Source: Batrachochytrium dendrobatidis JAM81 (lineage: Eukaryota > Chytridiomycota > Chytridiomycetes > Rhizophydiales). Taken from it: a stretch of 64,000 bases of DNA. A program made the translations under genes and the position numbers. The stretch covers positions 43,909 through 107,908 of the forward strand of contig NW_006281110.1 of assembly GCF_000203795.2 (NCBI RefSeq). The letters are read 5' to 3'. Below, one piece after another: positions 54,159 through 64,000 of the stretch. Numbering within the stretch: position 1 is the first letter of the stretch; the number at the start of each line of letters is the position of its first letter. The notes below the pieces were generated by a model that saw nothing but the letters and a program-made list of their open reading frames with translations, did no database searches and was not told the origin of the DNA.

Positions 54159-56765
54159 ATGTCCCGTAGTCCTGCTCAAGAGCGCTCTCCTGTAAGCCAT
54201 CATTCATACTGTACTAATAATAGGTTTTCATTAAAGCGTGTGCACGAATGCTTTAAAGGTTTACACTGAACAACACTAAACAACATTGAACAATATTGAA
54301 CAACATTCATGCCATTTCATTCAACTCTTGCTTTCATACAACAGTCTTGTTCTATTCTGTATAATGACTTTAAAAAGTACTGTTTTACAATACTTTACTA
54401 AAGACTGTTATGAATAGTATTGTGTTTATCGTTAGATTTGAATGAGGCGTTACAGTGTGGATTCAATCTGGAATGCTATTTACATTTCTTGAATGCCATT
54501 CAGTTGATTTGCTTCAATATATTCCACTGCTTTATATTCATATGACTTGATTTCTTGGTTTAGACTTGTTCATGTCGTGATAACAAATTCTCTGTCTTGA
54601 ACTGATCAACTGGACGCCTCATTCCTGTTTTATTGAAATGATCATCACTGTCTTGTAAAACAATTCACGCATTTCATTGGTCAAGTAATAGGCACTTGTT
54701 GTGTTATACTATTCTTGATCTGCAGTTTCATTCTACACATTATCATTCAATACCCAACTACTCTTGTCCTAGTCCATTCTACTTGTACTTGCTCATTCTA
54801 TGATTACACATTCACGTAAAATCCATCTCCATCATATGGTCTAAAAACTATAGTTTTAAACCTCCCGTTTCTCCTGTTTTGCTATACTCATACATTGTAC
54901 AATCACAATAATCCAGATATTGGGGTTTAGCATTGTCAATTCAACTCCACTTTATCTACACTACACGTTTGTGTTTTGTTCAAAAAACAAGAGTGCAGTC
55001 TTTAAATTTCAATACAACTACTTTCAAGACCAATCTGATACTGTTCTATTCTATATCTAGGGCATGCGCCGCAAGAACCTCAAAAAGGGTCTTAGTTTCA
55101 CCATCATGGTTGCTGGTATGCTATTGTTTTTAAATTCTATCATGTCATATTTTAAAAACAATACGTTCATCTGTATTTACTGATTCAATTGATATCTATT
55201 GATCATGGCCATTTCACTGGGTGTATTTAGGTCCATCTGGTGTTGGAAAGACCACATTTTTAAACACATTATGTGAAAATCCTGTCTTGCCTACCCGTGA
55301 AGTCCCCGACGCTGAGACTGCTGCCATGGAAAAGACGGTCATGATTAATCCTACTACTATCGGTATGCCATACTTTATCAAATTATACGCCTTGGTTTAA
55401 ATTCTCATTTTGATAAAATGGCAAACCATCCACTGATAAAACTACATTTATAATTTAAAAAATAGAAATGGAGGAGGATGGCATGAAACTCTCATTGACA
55501 ATCATTGACACGCCAGGTTTTGGTGACAACATCAACAACGAAAATAGCTTCCATGCCATTCTACAGCACATTGAACATCAGTATGACGAGATTTTGGCCG
55601 AGGAGTCTCGAATCAAGAGAAATCCTAAATCCCAAGGTGGTGTTAATGTGAACCTTGAAGTCAAAGAGCAATGTGGTTTGATTGCTTATCATACCAATAT
55701 TATTTGTGATTAGATAATCGGATCCACGCAGTCTTGTATTTTATCCAACCCACTGGCCATTCGTAAGAATACTTTGACTGTTGCAAATGTTTTCAAGATT
55801 GTTTAACCTTTTGTCTATTCAAATTGCCATGACCATCTAGACTTAGAGAGGTCGATATTGAGTTTATGCGTCGACTCAGTCCTCGCGCTAATGTGATTCC
55901 TGTCATTGCTAAAGCCGACTCACTTACTCCACCCGAGCTCGCTGATTTCAAACGAAGGGCAAGTATCATAATTTGCAAACTCGTGTCTTTATTCAACCCA
56001 CTGCACCCATCACAATGCTGACTTTTATTGGTACGACTGGCTTTAGATTATGGAAGATATTGCCCACTACAAAATCCCTATTTATGATTTTCCTATTGAC
56101 CCTGAAGTCGACGATGAGGAAACCGTCGAGGAAAACAACGAGCTGCGCGTAAGCTTATTGCTTCAACTATTTGTCTCGCATGTTGGATTAGTATGTTGAC
56201 TGGTTTTGCTCATTTAGGCGCTACTACCCTTTACCGTTATTGGTGCCGAGGCTGAGGTGACTGTTGCCGGAAGACGAGTGCGTTGTAGACAGTATCCGTG
56301 GGGTATTGTAGAAGGTAAGCATAAACACTTGTTTCCAGTGTATAGGTCTAGAATATCTTACTGATTGATTTAATGTTAGTTGATAATCCTCGCCACTGTG
56401 ATTTTTCAAAGCTTCGTTACATGTTACTCAAGCAAGTTGATACTGTTTACAACTATGCATGATGATAACGGCAGTCGACTAATGTTTGCAATGTATACAT
56501 TGTTTAGCTCTCACCTGCAGGATCTTAAAGAAGTTACTCACGACATTCTTTACGAACAGTATCGTACCGAAAAGCTTAGCTCGTAAGTATACACCGCTAT
56601 TGACTTGATTTCTATTGTTTTAAATATTTGTCGTGTTTACTGTATACTAACTTGCTACGTATTATGGGATGTAGTGACGATGCTCCACTTGAAGCAGATG
56701 CTCTGCTGCGATCCCAGGAAGCATCTGTTAAGCGCGAGTACGGACAGCGAATGGAAGGCATTTAA
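54159..56765 (+). CDS. Septin, possibly CDC10-like
   Basis: Eleven exons: 54159-54191, 55061-55115, 55231-55362, 55466-55636, 55714-55762, 55841-55958, 56047-56148, 56218-56314, 56380-56431, 56508-56582 and 56675-56765, giving 324 residues. A basic stretch (RRKNLKKG) precedes the G1 motif GPSGVGKT at residues 30-37. G3 is DTPGFGD near 88 and G4 AKAD near 170. Septin-specific segments include DNRIHAVLYFIQPTGH and AEVTVAGRRVRCRQYPWG. The short length and lack of a C-terminal coiled coil fit the CDC10 type. Septins form filaments at division and polarity sites. The first intron is about 870 bp. Introns 6 and 9 appear to use GC donors (GCAAGT). Confidence 0.85.
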
Positions 56766-57277
56766 AGCCTCGGACGAATACTATTTTCTTTAAATATTCC
56801 GTCTCGATAACAAAGACAAAATTTTATCTACCTGACCTATAGGTGTCACACCTTGTTGCATTCTTTTTTACCTATCCAATATTTCCTGATCAAAAAAAAC
56901 GCTCATGACATGATTCTTTCAAGTATCTTTAAGTTGATATCAATATATACTGATAGTATGCTGATAGTGTATCCATGTTAAAGGAATACCATTATGGTGT
57001 CACATTACATCAACGACACGTTTCAATAATAGAATGGATTCAATCCACTCCAACATTCCAACGCATCCGCATACAAAAACAAGCGTTTGAATATCATTGT
57101 ACCATATCATGGTCGTTAGGGTCAAGACATTGCGTATACCAAATAAGAAAAGATAAAAAGTCAACGAAATCATGACAGCAAGATAAATACAAACGTTTTA
57201 TTTTACGTGAATGGAGTTGTAAATAGAGTATACGTCAATTTGGGTTTAAAGGATGTATAGAATGTAGGGTCAAGGTA
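56766..57277. other. Spacer between convergent genes
   Basis: Lies between the septin stop and the WEE1 stop and should hold both 3' UTRs. No other feature seen. Confidence 0.6.
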
Positions 57278-60200
57278 TCAAGAGGGTGTCGTGTCTTGTA
57301 TGGGTCGAATTAATGACGCCAGAATTGGATGTTGGAGTACATCTTCTATCGTTGGTCTCACATTGGGATTGGGATGCATCATACTTTTGATAAAGTCGGT
57401 CAGGGGTGGCGATCGGTCCATTTGTATATCAGTAAAATCACCTTCTCGAAGGTGTTGCCAAACCGTACCATTCTCTGGTAAAATGATATTGGCAGCAATT
57501 TCCAGTAAAATCAACCCAAGACTAATTTGACATGTACAAAAGGTTAGATTCGAGTAGATGGCAAGGTGAGTTGAAATGTGGTAAAAATTGGAGTTACCTG
57601 AATATATCTGCTGAACATCCAACAGAGGAATCAGTCAGCACTTCAGGTGCAAGATACGATCTGTCCCCTTCCCGATCAGCCCCCTTTGGTACGGGTGCAA
57701 CCGCAGCCATACCAAAATCGCCAATCTTTAATGTGCCATCTGCTGATATAAATATATTTCCTGGTTTAAGATCCAAATGAACTATACCCTGTCGATGAAT
57801 ATGCGCCAGTCCACGAGCAATATCGGCTAGTATCCGCCACAGTCGAGGTTCATCCATTGGCTCATCTTTACAAAAATCGTCCAAATAAGTCGCCAAACTG
57901 TAATATAATGAGTGAGTATCGTAAAACAAATTGAACAGCATTCAACAGTCTATTGCATTGATACAACTGCCATCACATGCACACTTACTCTCCAGTCTCG
58001 CATAGTTCCATCTGAATATATATAAATCCGTGTTGAATCCATGAACTGACAAAAGATATGCACCATGGATTGTTTCCAATTTTTGACCAAATCTCCACCT
58101 CATGCAACTTCAATAATCTAAAACATAGAAAATGGGTCATTGAAACATATACACACTATATTCAGCATACGAGTCACTTACGCATCTTTATGTCCCTGAA
58201 AAGACTGTCGAGTTTTCTTTACAGCATATTCGCGCTCATCCATAAGACAGCGCACTCTTACAGCTTCAGAAAATGTTCCCCCTCCGATACGGCCAATGAC
58301 TACAAAATGGCTATCCAAATAATCTACAATGGGCATCAGCTCCGTTTTGTTTGCATCTGCGTCGCTGTGTTGTGTCTGCATCGCCAATGCCGTGTCTTGT
58401 TGTTTTTGTATGCATTGGATGGCATCCGAGTCACCATGCATGGCTGCAAAAAATGTTTTGTTTAATGGGCTTGCAATGGGAGACAAGAGCACAGAGATGG
58501 GCAGCACTGGATGCAGGTTGACTGATTTACTTCGTACACGATGTGATGAAAACAACGATTCGTTTGAAGCAGTAGGTTGGCTTAAAGAAAAGGATGATTT
58601 GGGTCGCGGAAGTCGTGACGGTTTTGCTATAGTGTGAGGCTCAAACAGCGGTCGGATAGTAGATAGATCCTCACCTACTTTAGGAACAATCGAGTCACCA
58701 TTGCGATGTTCTGGGACGGGTAACAGACGGGTTGAATGAACGGGCCCAGAAATATGAAATGTGGAGTCTACAGGTGAGCTTTCACTTTCAACACTGTTGT
58801 GCCGTGATCGATCTGTCAAGTCCGTTTTCCCACTTTTACATGCCATGGCTTCCTTTTCAGTTAGTTTTGCCGTGTACTCATCTGCATCCAGTTCAGACAA
58901 AGTAGATGAAAAAAAGTCGGCTGATGATCCCTTGGTGAAATCACATGCATCCTGTTCCAATGAAGATACCAGATTTGCAAATGAAAATCTATTTTTACTC
59001 GCAATAGGGGATATATGCTCTTGATTGTTTGCAAGCCTTGAACACGAAGCACCCATTGATGCCCAGGCTACGGGTGACACATCCATGTCTTGTTCAGATT
59101 TATCTCGAGAAGGAATCAAGGCACGTCTATGCGTAGAGAATGGAGTGAAGCTATGAGACGAATCCTGTATTCGACCAAGAGAGAAATTGGATTTAGACGA
59201 CTTGTCAGAAGAAGTAGGTGATTCAGCGGTGGCAATTGATGTGGATGGAATGTCTAGTAGCGGCAATGGCCATCTCAGTCTTGCGAAATTAGGAGAAAGC
59301 GGTGAATTGAGTTCATGACTATCGCGAGGTTGAAGTTGTTGCTGTATTTCCTTTGATACATCAAGAGATTGTTTTTTCTGAAGGGCCATTTTTCCTAGTG
59401 GAGAGAGATCTTGAGCCGAGAGATGCAATCGCTTGTTGAATTTGATTGGCGAGTCGCGTAGTGGACTGCGATGTTTTTTAGAAGAGCTTGCAGATTTAAA
59501 CGAAGGAGAATGATAGGAACTGTTTCCAAATGTGTATTCGGTCAATGAAGTACCTTGATTGTAAATCAAGGGTGTCAAGGAACCATGCATGAACTGAGTT
59601 GGAGAAGTGTCGGATGCAAAAGTTGGATTTGAATTTAAACATCCAGAAGATTTAGTTGAGCGACCAGCTATGGATGCAGATGCAGGACCAATAGAAGGCA
59701 ATCCAACCATGCCACCGATTTTAGCGTAACGATTCATATTTTTTGATGAAGAAGCAGTTTCTGGAGTAGATGGAGTAGTTTCAAGAGAGAATTGAGTAGG
59801 TTGTGAGTGAATAGTATGCAGAGGTATATTTGGATCGTTTCTATCCATATGAGCAGCATATCCGTTAGGATTGAATCCGGAAGTAGGAAGCTGACCCGAG
59901 TTATAGTTTGAGAGAGCAAAGTGACTAGCAGAGAAAGAAGTAGATGCTCGAGTTGTAGCAGCAGCCGAGAATGAATTGATGGGTTTCCTTTGCTTAATTG
60001 GAGTTTCGGGCGTGGGTTGAGAAGCATAGTTTCGCCTGCTTTTGCGAGATAAAACTCCAGTAGAATGGAATGCAGCCGATGTAGGTTTGACTAGTCTTTG
60101 CTGAGGAGTAAACAGTGAAGCACCGTCAGTTGAGGTGGTATAAGGTGCAGGAGCTTCAAAGGGTTTGAGAGTAGCAGAAGGATGAATAGATTCAGAAGCA

Positions 60201-60565
60201 AACAGAGTTTGTGTAGCGGGAGTTGTGACGGACATGCCGAATGCATTGGAAGAAATGATGGGATTGTGAGATATAGAATGTGGTTTCCTTAGAGGAGTAG
60301 CTGGTATGGAAGTGAATGGAGTGGTGGGTATAGTAGTAGATCCAGTATGAGTTGGACATGCAGGCTTGATGAACATGGCGTCGTCGCTGGACTTGGCCAG
60401 ATTTAAGTCTAATTGACACATGGTGTTTGTATAATGAGCATCCTGTTTCTGATGAGCAGTTGTATTAGAGTTGAAGTTGTCCAGTATCTGTCCAGTAGTT
60501 CCGGTAGTGTTGCTCATTCCAAGTGAACCAGAAGATAAAGATGGAATGGGTATTAATGAAGACAT
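57278..60565 (-). CDS. WEE1: WEE1-family cell-cycle kinase
   Basis: Four exons (60565-58182, 58117-57989, 57897-57598, 57521-57278) give 1018 residues. The first about 740 are a Ser/Thr/Pro-rich regulatory region with many SP/TP sites, as in fungal Wee1. The kinase domain begins near residue 755: glycine loop GGGTFSEAV, AVKK lysine, HLDLKPGNIFI catalytic loop, GDFGMA and EGDRSYLAPEVL. The HLDLKPGNIF and EGDRxYxAPE forms are diagnostic of Wee1/Myt1 rather than ordinary Ser/Thr kinases. Wee1 phosphorylates the Cdk1 inhibitory tyrosine and delays mitosis. The ATG at 60565 (MSSLIPIPSLSSG) is preferred. An in-frame ATG at 60667 would only add a low-complexity repeat (IKTVIETIQVIKTVIETI). Confidence 0.88.
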
Positions 60566-61757
60566 TGTAGTTTTAATAGTCTTAATAATAGTTTTAATAA
60601 TCCAGATGGTCTCAATAACAGTCTTGATAACTTGAATGGTTTCAATAACAGTCTTGATGGTTTCCAAATAGTTGAAATAATTTTAATAATTTTATTGCCG
60701 TATTCACGCAAAACACTTTCTTGCAGTAATTCGCATCTCGTTGAATAGTCTCGTATTTCCATTTTTAATTCATTTTTTATAGTTTATACAATTCATGAAT
60801 TGTTTAATACATTTTAGAAACTGTTTTAATATATTCTTGATTTCTTGTGTAAAGCTTTCAAGATTCATTTCAAATTTGTACAATGTCACGTGGAAATCAA
60901 TTCACTTTTTAATATGTTGAAATGATGATCAATCCACTCATTCTTGTGTTTTAATGCAAGTTTATACTTTTAGTTTATTCAAATGTTGAACTAAATAATT
61001 CAATATTTTGAATTGATTTTTATTTCTTTAAAAATGAAACATGTCGGCTTGAGTTGCAAGAAACCATGCTGCTACTGCAAAGCTATTACCAGTTGATCAT
61101 ATATAGGAATTAGATGAGCCATGCAAGTTATCCAAGATAAGAGTATTACTTACAATCCACCATGAAATAAAATCTTTGTATTTCCAGGATTGACCAATTC
61201 GTGAGAGAAAGAAGATTGTTTGGTGTTGTTCTTTTTGTTTCCAGAATATCCGTTCATGATGTATTGGTTAAGATTGAATTTTCAAATGAATTTAAAATGA
61301 ATGGTATAGAATCACGTGAGATGATGGAATGTAAAAACAGTTTTGAATATTGAATTCTTGAAATGAATTCAAGTTTTAGAAATTCAAACTAGATTCAGAC
61401 TTTAGTTTGAATCTATTTATTAGAACTTTTAAATTCAAACTAAAGTTTGAATTTAGGTTTAAACTTGACTTTTAAATCTAATTTCAAACTAAATTCAAAC
61501 TTTTAGTTTGAATTTATTGATTAGAACTTTAAAAACTAAAACTTTAGAAACTCAAACTTTTAAAACTAAAAGTTTGAATTTATTAAAACTTTTAAAATTC
61601 AAACTCAAACTAAAGTTTGAGTTTATTAAAACTTTTAGTTTGAATTTATTTCAAGAAATTACAATTTAGTTCAAGTTTGAACACGCTTCAAAACTTCACT
61701 TTCTTGTCAGTTTTCAACAAGTTTTCAACAAGTTATTGCTGCTTGTTGGTGCTATTC
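60566..61757. promoter_or_regulatory. Divergent promoter region with AT-rich palindromic tract
   Basis: This spacer separates the WEE1-type and BRE1-like genes, which are transcribed away from each other. At 60566-60670 there is a degenerate tandem repeat of TAATAG/TCTTGATGG-type units. From about 61360 to 61680 the DNA is a dense mix of TTCAAACT and AGTTTGAA words on both strands, making many overlapping imperfect inverted repeats such as TTCAAACTAAAGTTTGAA. No gene was seen. Confidence 0.55.
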
Positions 61758-64000
61758 ATGGCTGACAACGAGCGAAAGCGACCTGCACCACTGTCAAGTC
61801 CAACATCATCGCATTACACTGTTCATGATGCTTTGATTTCAAATGACTCTTCACATCCCAACAAGAAACTAAATGCTGCTGGCTCTCATTCTTCGTTTCC
61901 TGCTGCTATTCCTGGTGTGCTTCATAATATTAACCTACTTGCTGCTCGTCATCCTATTCTTGCTACTGCTTCTCATTCTGCTTTGTCAATTTCTACTGAT
62001 TCTCCCGATAACGATGGTTTGGATCCAAAGTCTTTAGAGGTCAGTTTCATGCACTGTTCATGTTGAAGCTTGTCTAGTTCATGCCTTGCTGTAAACTATT
62101 GCTGTTCATCTTCATGACTTTATCTTTGTTCTTGTGGTTTTGTTTAGTGTCTCAAACCTCAATGCTTTGCTCAAAACTTTGAATATTGATCTACAATCCT
62201 GTTTTCATTTCAAGTCTATTCCATTCTAGATCAAACTTGTTCTTATTTTTAAACTTGTTCTCTTTTCTAAACTCTCTACTTTTATTAGGCTACAATTCTG
62301 GCTTTTCAAAAAAAAGCAATATGGACTCAGATGGAAGAATATCAACGACAGTTACAAAGAGCAAACGATAGTTTGAATGCCTTGGAATCACGAGCACTGT
62401 CTGCAGAATCCGCCATCTCTTCCGTCACTTCATTTGTTGAATCGGTACGCTGTTGTGTTTGAATGCATTCTCGCTTAAATCATCTTGTTACTTATTTTGT
62501 TGTTGTTTTGCTTCAAGATTCACCAAACACTCGTCACAATCACTCAATCCCCCGAACTTCTTGGTCCATCTTTGTCAGATACTTCACATTCGGAACTTGC
62601 AACGGCAGCATCATCTCTTCTTTTTCAACTTAATTTACTTTCCTCAACATCACCCTCAAAACATCCACATTCTCTACTATCCACATGGTCACGTTCACTC
62701 ACCCAGCAATGGCTATCCATCAGCCATCTTCTCAACAACATCTGTTTAATCATATCTAAAAAAGGAAAACTATCCCCTGATATCGATTCTGCTCTTTCTC
62801 GCATCATGTCATTGACAACCGAAACCACTCGGCTACAGTATCAGGTTGCACAACAACATGGTCACATAGAATCCCTCGAAGCTAAATTTGAAGCTACCGA
62901 GGCATTGTTGAGGCGCACTGAAAAAAAACTGGATCGTCTAAAAATTCAAGGTGTATCTGGCCTGGCTAATGTCGTCGAAACAGGCTCAAATGGCACAGGC
63001 GATTCGTCTGCCTCGACACACACTGGGATACTTGATGGTGTAGCAAATCCAAATACTATAAACTCAAATAATCTTGTATGTTGGACTTGTTTCTATTTGA
63101 AATTGGCATCAACTCACTACCCCTGAACTTGTATTGATATATTTTTTTGAATCTCAACTCACTGTCTAGTCATCACGGGAAACATCTGCTATGATTTCTG
63201 AAGAAAAATATGTCGAAGCTATGCGCTTAGCAGAGCTTCGTCTCAACGAAATACAACTATTGAAAAAAGACCGTATTCTATTGCAAAATGATCTCAATAC
63301 ACTTCGGATCGAGGTAACAATTCACTATTCAACAATCTCTCATACCACTTGTCTGAATACTAAACACTTTATTTTTCATCCCATTAGTTGGAAGACGCTA
63401 GGTCAAGCCAACTACGAATTGCTGACATGGATAGACAGATACGATATGAAATTTCTCAGCAAGAAGCACTGCGAACCGAGTTGGAACGAATTTTAATGGA
63501 AAATCAAACTCTTAACAGCGACCGCAGAGTATTTACAGAACAAGTTCGTACCATTGAAGCCAAGGAGCGCAAAATTCTTGAATCGGAATATCGAAAACTC
63601 GAACTGGATTTGCATCGAATTCGTACCGGTCGTGATGCTCTACAAAAAACACTAGACGAACGGATAGTCAAGGATGATTTGGAAATCAAGCAACACCAAG
63701 AACTAAAGGTTATTGCCGACACCAGATCTAATCGAATCATAACACTAGAAGCCGAGGTGCAACGGTTAAAAATGCGCTTGGCAGCGGATTCCGGCGAAAG
63801 AGGCCTCTTGGAATTTTTTGACGAAAATCCACAGGAAAATCCATATCTAGTCTTGAAAGATCAAATTACAAAGCTTAAAGCTCAACGAGAGCATTTTGAA
63901 AAGCTTGCAAAAAGCTTACAATCCAACGATGCACTTGCCGAACTCTCTGCCCGATTGTCTAGCGTGGAAGAGGATCGACAGGCACTTGCTGAAAAACTTG
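61758..64000 (+). CDS. BRE1: BRE1-like coiled-coil E3 ubiquitin ligase, 5' part
   Basis: Five exons are visible: 61758-62039, 62289-62444, 62518-63075, 63170-63313, and 63388 onward, which runs off the window. All complete junctions are phase 0. The protein begins MADNERKRPAPLSSPTSSHY and then has ILAFQKKAIWTQMEEYQRQL, after which it is almost continuous coiled coil. Segments such as ERKLDRLK-like KKLDRLKIQ, YVEAMRLAELRLNEIQLLKK and RLKMRLAADSGERGLLEFF agree with fungal BRE1. BRE1 with RAD6 monoubiquitinates histone H2B. The C-terminal RING finger that would confirm the call lies outside the window. Another coiled-coil protein is possible. Confidence 0.65.

Noticed and set aside
1..64000. CRISPR arrays, bacterial operons, Shine-Dalgarno sites
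   Set aside because: The window is eukaryotic: spliced genes, LTR retrotransposon and 5S rRNA with internal promoter. No regularly spaced direct repeats were seen.
1..64000. tRNA genes
   Set aside because: I looked for GTTCRA-type T-arm words; those found (for example near 4480 and 46109) lack matching acceptor and anticodon arms or lie in coding exons.

Overview
The window is a piece of a fungal nuclear genome. Its genes have many short GT-AG introns. It carries Crinkler-type (CRN) effector genes, small secreted proteins and a divergent pepsin-like family, next to genes kept only by flagellated eukaryotes (a centriolar CEP76 homologue and CFAP299). This combination points to a zoosporic chytrid, most likely the amphibian pathogen genus Batrachochytrium. 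The genus call is an inference from gene content, and the species is not resolved.

The window has two compartments. From 1 to about 38 kb is an AT-rich, gene-poor accessory region. It holds a broken HNH-nuclease gene, two broken CRN genes (6.7-9.0 and 10.5-12.0 kb), CRN header and C-terminal scraps (3.8, 4.7, 27.7-28.5, 33.8-34.3 and 37.2 kb) and a decayed protein kinase (29.3-29.9 kb). It also holds three genes for secreted proteins of unknown function, a four-exon pepsin-like gene and its truncated paralogue, and a 1.7-kb segmental duplication. Further structure includes a near-perfect palindrome of about 0.95 kb, an interstitial telomere-like tract and a very young Copia LTR retrotransposon (19.8-24.3 kb). 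Two ordinary genes sit inside this half: a 7-TM membrane protein and an R3H/G-patch protein.

From 38.8 to 64 kb is a compact housekeeping region: 5S rRNA, a small RRM protein, CEP76, a HINT-type HIT protein, ARV1, CFAP299, nuclear 5'-3' exonuclease RAT1/XRN2, PTPA (PP2A activator), a septin, a WEE1-family kinase, and the 5' part of a BRE1-like protein that runs off the window. I worked out exon structures by hand from splice signals, frame phase and protein-family continuity; coding lengths close in frame for each complete model.

The most notable observations are these. The Copia element has two identical LTRs and one unbroken gag-pol frame that lacks the reverse-transcriptase domain. The start of a CRN gene is duplicated head-on as a palindrome. 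Broken CRN genes share 5' flank blocks. The pepsin-like protein lacks recognisable catalytic DTG/DSG motifs, and the CEP76 homologue lacks the residues expected at its peptidase-like site. The HIT gene contains 9-nt and 16-nt micro-exons, and the septin gene has two GC-AG introns.
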